Shown here: piece after piece, positions 57,120 to 64,000 of the stretch
How positions within the stretch are numbered: position 1 is the stretch's first letter
How the letters are laid out: the number at the start of each line of letters is the position of its first letter
Origin: Areca catechu
Taxonomy: Eukaryota > Streptophyta > Magnoliopsida > Arecales > Arecaceae
Length of the DNA stretch: 64,000 nucleotides
Reading direction: 5' to 3'
Assembly: GCA_021397845.1 (NCBI GenBank)
Contig: CM038043.1
Span: 33,355,501 to 33,419,500 of the forward strand
The notes under the pieces: generated by a model
The model's database searches: none
Told to the model about the DNA's origin: nothing
Seen by the model: the letters and a program-made list of their open reading frames with translations, nothing else
Position numbers and translations under genes: made by a program

Positions 57120-57980
57120 TATTGGCGTAGAGTCCTGGATCGCAGGACCGCTCCCTGGTTCACCTGTAAAACAAATTCCTTGTCGGAGTTATTTCGGCGG
57201 GGGATACTCCGATGCCTAAGTCAGAGGCGAGCTCCAGCCACAGAATGGGGAAGGCTCTTTAGAAGCAGAGGGAAAGGACTCTGGGATTTTTGGGAGTATA
57301 CTGTGCCTTACCTTGAGCAACCCCTCTTACCGTTATTTATAAGGAGCCATCCAGCCTGCGGTTTCCTTCTTCTCCCCAGCGGTTACGATGGGGAGTTAAT
57401 TTCTTCCCCATGATTCGCAATCGTGGGTTGTCGTCGAGCAATTCCGGCCAGGCCGGAGGCGTTGCAGCTGGAGTTACGCACCTTGATTATGTCCCGAAGA
57501 TAGTTGATTGTAACCGTTGGTTACCGTTGCTAGTCGTCCTTGTTGTGGTGTGAAACAAATCATGAATTCATCTTCAGACTTCCCTTTTAGGGAAATTCCC
57601 GTAATCAGATTGAGAATGTTTTCGTCCTCGGATCCTCTCGAGATGGATCGGAGATCCCGTCTTTGGCATTGATCAGGAACTTGACCTTTGTCATAGACCG
57701 AAGACTGTGTTTTCATATGAACTGAAGAGCGTGTCTTCGGAAGTTGGATCGGGCTGGTGATTTTGTTTTCAGGAGCCGAAGGACTTGGTCTTTAGCGAGA
57801 GCTGGAGATGTGATCCGAAGGTCTTGTCTTTGGGTGCTGTAGACTCGTAAAGTCTTCGGCTTGCCCATAGATTATTCAGCTCTTCCTGAATACCTGAGTT
57901 CGAAGTTTATGGTTCGGAAGATAAGACTTCGGCCGGCTGAACCGGCGGTCGGATCGTACTTGGACCGAGATATCCCAATA
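57120..57980 (-). mobile_element. Tat-like gypsy solo LTR
   Basis: TATTGGCGTAG to GATATCCCAATA, flanked by GCTAA at 57115-57119 and 57981-57985. Both ends are decayed from TGTTGG...CCCAACA. A minus-strand TATA box (TATAAATA) is at about 57334-57341. It has the same layout as the LTRs at 326 and 27583 (GGGGACACTCCGATGC-like block, CCCCTCTTACCGTTATTTAT block). Confidence 0.9.
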
Positions 57981-58680
57981 GCTAAATATCAATGTAACAA
58001 AATCCTTCAAAAAAAAATATTATAAAAAATTCCAAAGGAAGTTACTTTATTTGCATAACTCTATCATAGAAAAATCATAAACAAAACAAAATTCCAGAAA
58101 AAACAGAATAGAGAAATAACAGAGTACTTATCTTAAAAGACGAAAAGGATGGGAAAAAGCAAGTTGGGGCACAGACTTACCTTTGATCCATCTTTCCTCC
58201 TCGTGCACTTTTTCTCAAACAAATCATTGCAGCAGCGGTTGTCTGTCCAAGCTGCCAAGCAATGGTTACCAAAAAGAGAGAAAAAAAAAAAAAAGACATT
58301 GGAGGTCTGAAGAACTTTCATCATCATTGCCTCCTACATGGAAAAAGTTTGGGGTTGTATCTTTCATGTGAAAGAAGGATTCACCTTCCTCTACACGAAT
58401 CCATCGCTAGATCACCATAGCACAAATCTCAAACCACTCCAACCTCCATCATTCATCCAGTTGCATACATCTCAAAGCAGAAGATCCAATGGCCATTGGA
58501 GATGATGGAATGCGTAAGGTAATAGGGGCAGCTTGAGGGAGCACCATGCACGCCACCAAAACCCCTACCCAACACAAAACCCTAGCCGTTGTTTACGCTT
58601 TCCTATTTGGCTGCTCCAAGCCTCCCTCCCGATTGAGGCTCCTGAAAATGAAAAATGCAGAGAAAAATCTAGGAAAAATA
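57981..58680. repeat. Array unit B, last part
   Basis: GCTAAATATCAATGTAAC, TTTATTTGCATAACTCTATC, TGATCCATCTTTCCTCCTCG, AAGCTGCCAAGCAATGGTTA, GGTTGTATCTTTCATGTGAA, AAACCCTAGCCGTTGTTTAC and CCAAGCCTCCCTCCCGATTG follow the order of unit A. The unit is diverged but complete here. Confidence 0.8.
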
Positions 58681-59255
58681 TACGGCTGACACCAGTGGTA
58701 GTCAGGTTGACGTATACATCTTCAGATAGGGAACAGCTGCAAAAAAAAATAATATGCACCATGTATCGAACATTTCCTGGCTGTGGTTGGGAGACCGTCT
58801 GGAGATGGCCACACCCGGAATCTAACTCCTCCCTCCCTTTTGATTCACCAAAAAAAAAACATAGGAATATATACATACGTATGAATATAAAGATACATAT
58901 ACACATGCATAAGGTCGTTGGGCGGCCGGAAGGTTGCCATGAGTAAAGTTGGGGAACCGAGAGCAGTTTTCCATGCACCGGACACGTAGCTTACCGAATC
59001 AGTTGCGACATGGATGGGAATGCATGCTACGAAAGACAGGGTCGAGTCTGATACATCAACCATCGACTCCATATCCTTGTACGAGTCCACAATCACTACA
59101 CGAGATGAACCTGGGTTTGGTGAATGGATGTTGACCTTAGGTGTTATGGGACTCCCAGATACTATACGCGATCGTATACTGAGGTGCTCCCCGTCGGTTG
59201 TTGGAACGATGCAAGCCGGGCTAGGCCTCGATTCAATACATGCATGCATGCATAC

Positions 59256-59291
<36 letters not shown>

Positions 59292-59954
59292 TTGTCTGTG
59301 TGAATGTATACTAGTTGGGCTGACGAAAAAGAACCTTGAGAAATTTCATGGATTAAAAAAATAAAGAATGAAAGGGAAAAAAAATATGCATTTTTTTGTT
59401 GCCAGGCATATTTGTAAATTTAATCCTGTATAGGATTACCTCTAACCAAATATAGTAATCCTTTTTCAGTATCAATTTACAAAGAAACTAGATGATGAGC
59501 CCATGAGATGCACAAAATATAATAATTTTGATATTTAGTATAATTTAAAATATATTTAATAAAATTTATTATCTATTAAATCTATTATATCTATAATTTT
59601 AAATCTATTCAAAATTTATTTCAAAATTTTGATATTTCAAAAATTTTTTCCAAAACTAAATAAGAGAAGCATGGTACAAGTTTTGGAAGGCAAATTTCTT
59701 CAAAAACTAAGCCAGACTTCTTAGTTTTTATAAATATAATAGATTATATAGAAGGCATAAATTTTAATAGAAAAAGGGCTAGAAAAAATTGATCCTTGGC
59801 GGTCATTGAATCTAGTACTATTTTAGTTATATATAAAAAAATTTTCACCAATAAAATATGATAAAATTATTTTTCTTCGCAATCATTTTTCTAGATAAAT
59901 GATTTCTAAGAATCGTCAAATTATTCTATAATCTAATATACTCCAACCAAACAG
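58681..59954. other. Unassigned insert between array units B and C
   Basis: This differs from the array. Short frames overlap on both strands at 58850-59260 without a recognisable family. (TA)n lies at 59262-59288. From 59500 on it is very AT-rich. TATA/CATA microsatellite remnants at 58861-58910 suggest a unit boundary, with the first half of unit C replaced or lost. Confidence 0.45.
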
Positions 59955-60560
59955 ACCTTAAAGAAAGTTACTTTATTTGCATAACTCTACCATAGAAAAA
60001 TCATAAACATAACAAAATTCCAGAAAAACGGAATAGAAAAGTAATAGAGTACTTAGAAGATGAAAAAGGATGGGAACAAGCAAGTAGAGGCTCAAACTTG
60101 CCTTTGATCCATCTTTCCTCCTCCACTATTTCTTAAACAAATCATTGCAGCAGCGGTTGCCTGTAGACCAGCAGACCATCCAAGCTGCCAAAGCAATGGT
60201 TACCAAAAAGAGCAAAAAACAATGAAGGGGTCCAGAGAGCTTTCATCATCATTGCCTCCAAATGCATAGAGAGGGTTCGGGGTTGTATCTTTTGTGTGAA
60301 AGAAGGATTCACCTTCCTCGCACGAATACACCATTGGATCACCGCACCACAAATCTCAAACCACTCCGACCTCCATTATTCATCCAGTTGCATATACCTC
60401 AAAGCAGAAGATCCAATGACAATTGAGGACGAAGGAATGAGTAAGGTACCCACTAAACACAAAACCCTAGCCATCATCTAAGCTTCCCTATTTGGCCACT
60501 CCAAGCCTCCCTCCCGATCGAGACTCCTGAGCATGGAAAAAACCGAGGAAAAACCAGGTG
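59955..60560. repeat. Array unit C (right half only)
   Basis: AAGTTACTTTATTTGCATAA, TTTGATCCATCTTTCCTCC, CAAGCTGCCAAAGCAATGGT, CATCATTGCCTCCAAATGC, GGTTGTATCTTTTGTGTGAA, ACCCTAGCCATCATCTAAGC and CCAAGCCTCCCTCCCGATCG. It aligns with 57981-58680 and 27330-27582 plus 42974-43310. The left half seen in A, B and D is absent. Confidence 0.8.
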
Positions 60561-60960
60561 AAAACAAAGAAATGTATGTATACATGCATGAACCCTGAAC
60601 CTTGTGTATGTATGTATGTGTATGTGTGTGCACGCATACATATGCATACATAAAAACACATGCATGCATGCATATGTAAGTGTGTACGTGTATGTGCACA
60701 CGCGTGTCCTAGCTGGGGTAAAGTAAAAGAACCTAGAAAAATAAATCATAGGCCAAAAGAAAATAAAAACAGAGAGAATGAAGGAAAAAAAACAAAGACC
60801 TGTCTAAAATGGGATGGAAGAAGATGTGAGAGGCTCTGATTCACCTTTGATCCATAAATCATCCTTTGTAACTACCTAGAAAGGGCAAGCCAGGAGGTTA
60901 TTAATTGATATGCTTGGCCCAACTTACGTATAAAAAACCTTCCTATCAAGCACCTAAAGT
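60561..60960. repeat. Array unit D, first part
   Basis: It opens with a long TATG/CATG microsatellite (60600-60715), then AAAGACCTGTCTAAAATGG, TGATCCATAAATCATCC and AAGCACCTAAAGT, where the LINE inserted. Continues at 63426. Confidence 0.8.
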
Positions 60961-63230
60961 TGGATTTCCTCCGTTCTTCTTCAAGGAACAGGGAGCTTTT
61001 ATTGCTGGCAGGAGTATATTTGATAATGTACTCATCGTCCAGGAATTTATGTATGATCTTCATCGGACTTCTCAGCGCCGGGAACTTATGGCAATCAAGC
61101 TTGACATGGAGATGGCCTATGATGGTGTCAATTAAGATTTTCTCTTCAAAGCCTTGGAAGACTTCGGTTTTCACCCATCCTGGACTTTGAGGATCATGTT
61201 ATGCATTACCCGACCTTCCTTTTCTATTCTGGTTAATGGCTCTCCTACGAATTATTTCTCTTCTACAATCGGGCTCCATCAAGGTTGTCCTCTCTTCCCA
61301 TATCTGTTCATTATTTGTGCTGACTAGCTTTCGAGAGCGCTGCGGGCAACGGTGCAGGACTCGGTGATCCAGTTGTACCTTCTTACTCCTGCAGCTCCTC
61401 CGATCTTGCATCTTTTGTTTGCAAATGACTGCTTGCTCCTTTGACAGGCTTCGGTTCTCTATGCCAATGGTTTTCGCAGAGTCGTTGAGGAGTATTGCTT
61501 GGCTTCAGGACAGAGAGTGAATCTTCTCAAATCTAGTATCTTCTTCAGTCCAAAGACCCCGGCCAGACTGTGACACCGAATCAAGGATGTTCTTGGTGTG
61601 GCGGAGCGAGGCGGTCCGCTCTTTTATTTGGGTGTTCCTACTTCTGGCTACAGGCTTAGTAGGGCGGATTGCGCTCCGCTGGTGATGGCTGTCCGGGAGA
61701 GGATTGAGGACTGGCAGGGGAGATCCCTATCTTCTATGGGATGGGTCATCCTTATTCATTCGGTGCTCACCTCTCTCCCCATGTATCTCCTTTCCAATTC
61801 TATAATCCCGAAGACAGTTATTCTCAGGTTGGAGTAGATGATTCATGCTTTTCTCTAGGATTCTTCTTCGGACCGCAGGAGAATTCACCTGCTCAGATGG
61901 AACATTGTCTGTCAGCCGACTCACTAGGGGGGATTGGGGATTCATTCTCTTCTGCTCAAGAGGGAGGCTCTGATGCTTAGACATGTCACCAGATTTTTTT
62001 TGTATCCTCAAAGCACGTGGTCCTCTATTATGCAAGCTAGATATGGTGATCTTTTGCTCAATCCTGATAACTCACACCATCAACCGAGGCACTGCTCAGT
62101 GATATGTTGAGAGATGGTCGCTAGGGCTCTGCTTATTATTCCTCTTCTTTCGTGGGTTATCGGTGCTTACTCTACCATCAGATTTATGCACGATCCTTGG
62201 ATCTCGGACATTCCTCTAATCAGGTGGCCGACTTTTATATCTACGCATACATCAGACTCGATCTTTATCGCCGATCTTTTCCTTCTGGGTCTTTTGCAGT
62301 AGGACCACGAGGCTGTTACCACCATCTTTAGGAACATTCTCGACCTCAGGGTTCTATCCATTATTCTACAGATTTTTTCTTGTCCTGATACCAGAGTTTG
62401 GAGAAAGTCGACTTCCACTCAGGCACCGATGTCTCATCTCATGACCATCTTGGCCTCCGAGCCTACTATGCCACGGGACTTTGGGTGGATTTGGTCTTTA
62501 CCGATCCACCCTAGAGTCTCCATGTTTTTATGGAAACTTGCTTCGCATTGCCTTCCTACTACGAACCTTTTGAGCTCTAGAAGTCTTCCATTCTCGCCCA
62601 CTTTCCCTGTCTGTGGATCCGATCGTGAGACGCAGGCCCATGCCCTATTTCTGTGCCACTGGGCTGTGGCTGTGTGGAGGATGGTTGGTTTCCACACGAC
62701 CTTCTGGCAAGTTAACAACGTCGACGATCTCTTCATGACTCTCCTACGCTCGGTCCCTACCGATGGTAGTCCTTCTATTCTGGCTTATGTAGCTTACCAT
62801 ATCTGGCCCTCTAGAAACCAGCTTCTCTTCAATTCTATTATCTGTTCTCCCTCCATGGTTCTTAAGAGAGCTCGAGCTTCTGCTGTGGAGTATCACGACT
62901 CGACTTTGAGGTTATCGGAGACCTGGGGTTCCTCTTCTACTCTTCGAGCATCCCGTACGGTGTTCATCTCTTGGGAACCCCCTCCTCCTCTTTTCTTCAT
63001 GGTCAGCTTTGATGGGAGTGTTCGAGATAGACATGGAGTAGCTACTTTTGTCATCATGGCTCGCATCTCGGTTTCCTGGCGACAGGTGGTTTCTCTGTCC
63101 ATGACTCTTCTGTCTCGGGAGCGGAGTTATATGCTGCTTGGGCGGGCATCAGGTTCGCCCGTCAGGTCCTTCACTTGGATCGATTGATCATTGAGGGGGA
63201 TTCGGTGACTGTTGTATCCTAAATTAGATA
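60961..63230 (+). pseudogene. LINE ORF2 C-terminal part: reverse transcriptase, zinc region, RNase H
   Basis: EQGAFIAGRSIFDNVLIVQE and KLDMEMAYDGVN, then NGSPTNYFSSTIGLHQGCPL. LHLLFANDCLLL stands where FADD is expected, with Asn for the first Asp. Then come FYLGVPTSGYRL and WQGRSLSSMGWVILIHSVLT. Further on, FGWIWSLPIHPRVSMFLWKL and CGSDRETQAHALFLC are the zinc-knuckle-like region (RVF type). FFMVSFDGSVRDRHGVATFV and, shifted in frame, RLIIEGDSVTVV near 63181 are an RNase H domain, as in several plant L1 clades. Many stops (for example near 61137, 61325, 61443 and 61573) mean it is inactive. Confidence 0.88.
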
Positions 63231-63425
63231 GTCGTTGATAGCTCCATCGGCTAACTCGATAGCTGATTGGATAGCCTCCTATGTTGCTTTTCATACTGTC
63301 TCTATTATTTTTTCTGACTGGCTTTCTGTCCCTGTACAGTTTAGGGACATTACCTTTCTGACTTTCTCGGTTGTATTCATTCTTGTTTCGTGAAATGAGT
63401 ACAACACCTTTATCAAAAAAAAAAA
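60961..63425 (+). mobile_element. 5'-truncated L1-type LINE with RNase H domain
   Basis: Target duplication AAGCACCTAAAGT (60948-60960) versus AAGCACCTGAAGT (63426-63438). A 13-A tail begins at 63415; its end overlaps the duplication. The element starts inside the reverse transcriptase, so it lacks ORF1, the endonuclease and the first RT motifs, as is usual for LINEs. The truncation point sits exactly at the target site. Confidence 0.94.
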
Positions 63426-64000
63426 AAGCACCTGAAGTAGGGCTAAATAAAAATTTGCATGATCCTCATATAATTCCTTTTATTGTACTCCTCTCAAATG
63501 GTTGTCTTTGAAAAAAACAGATCACCAATGCATACATGAAAACTTTGCAGAAGAATAACAAAAGAGTTGAAGAGAGGTTTCATCATCATCGCCTCGAGAA
63601 GAGAGAGAGCAAGACAGATATGAATGCATTCAAACGTAATGTCTAAAATAAGATACCCTGGAGACTGGTTCCCCATTGAGATTTGCTAAGGCATGATTTC
63701 CAAGATAACATTTTTCGTCAACAGAGGATAAAGACTTTTATACTGAAAAAAGGGAATTTCGTATCATTTTGGATGGCAGTGAAATTGAGCCATTTTCCTT
63801 GAACAAAAAAAAGAAAACCTAAATATCGATGTAACAAAACCTTGCAAAAAATTGTAAAAACCCTAAAGTTACTTTATTTGCATAACTCTATCATAGAAAA
63901 ATCATAAACATAAAAAAATTCCAGGAAAAAAAAATAGAATAGTGAAATAACAAAATGCTTATCTCGGAAGATGAAAAGGATGGGAACAACTAAAGGCTCG
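63426..64000. repeat. Array unit D, second part (runs off the window)
   Basis: AGCACCTGAAGTAGGGCTAA, CCTTTTATTGTACTCCTCTC, GAGACTGGTTCCCCATTGAG, CTAAATATCGATGTAACAAA and TTTATTTGCATAACTCTATC, the same order as unit A from 26912. It is not interrupted up to the window edge, so at least one more part of the array lies to the right. Confidence 0.8.

Noticed and set aside
58533..59259. Overlapping frames of 130-137 codons on both strands
   Set aside because: They cross the end of an array unit, a microsatellite and unassigned sequence, and resemble no protein family.
1..64000. tRNA, rRNA or other RNA genes
   Set aside because: The only tRNA-like matches are the short TGGTATCAGAGC primer sites beside LTRs; no complete tRNA or rRNA was seen by eye, though a covariance search was not possible.

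Overview
The window is nuclear DNA of a flowering plant. It is AT-rich and has plant-type retrotransposon primer sites, plant-lineage Ty3/gypsy, Ty1/copia, CACTA and L1 elements, and one captured piece of a plant ARMADILLO REPEAT ONLY (ARO) gene. A non-grass monocot, perhaps a palm, is my guess from the style of the repeats, but the sequence does not prove it. I see no intact host gene. Almost everything is nested transposable elements, most with target site duplications (TSDs) that can be read directly.

Layout. (1) 1-1290: gag start and 5' LTR of a minus-strand Tat-lineage gypsy element that runs off the left edge. (2) 2102-26567: a large minus-strand Tat/Retand-like gypsy element (TSD ATATA) with gag, protease, RT, RNase H, a second RNase H and integrase. 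Downstream of these it carries two antisense genes (aORFs), each with its own TATA box. Three later insertions interrupt it: a chromovirus derivative in the 3' LTR (2309-7309, TSD CAAAG), a copia solo LTR in the leader of the first aORF (8434-10003, TSD AAAGC), and a second chromovirus derivative between protease and RT (19074-23703, TSD GCAGG). (3) 27583-42973: a non-autonomous Tat-like element with no reverse transcriptase of its own. It holds several minisatellites and a captured ARO gene fragment. Its 5' LTR is split by a SIRE-type copia element (31842-42693, TSD GGCTT) carrying gag, pol and an envelope-like third ORF. (4) 43335-44666: a copia solo LTR (TSD ATATA). (5) 45239-56971: a CACTA (En/Spm) transposon (TSD TTC) with a TNP2-like transposase gene and a Transposase_24-type gene. 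A two-LTR copia mini-element (47298-50228) sits inside it. (6) 57120-57980: a Tat solo LTR (TSD GCTAA). (7) 60961-63425: a 5'-truncated L1-type LINE with RNase H and a poly-A tail.

With the insertions removed, the right half (26568-64000) is a tandem array of a diverged unit of roughly 1.7 kb. Its units are separated by TATG/CATA-rich microsatellites. I cannot identify the unit.

Most coding regions are decayed by stop codons and frameshifts, so the window reads as heterochromatic repeat sequence. The transposons do not act together as a pathway. The interest lies in insertion history, captured or antisense genes, and unusual repeat structure inside LTRs. Element boundaries are usually precise to the base where a TSD is quoted. 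Boundaries inside decayed coding regions are approximate.
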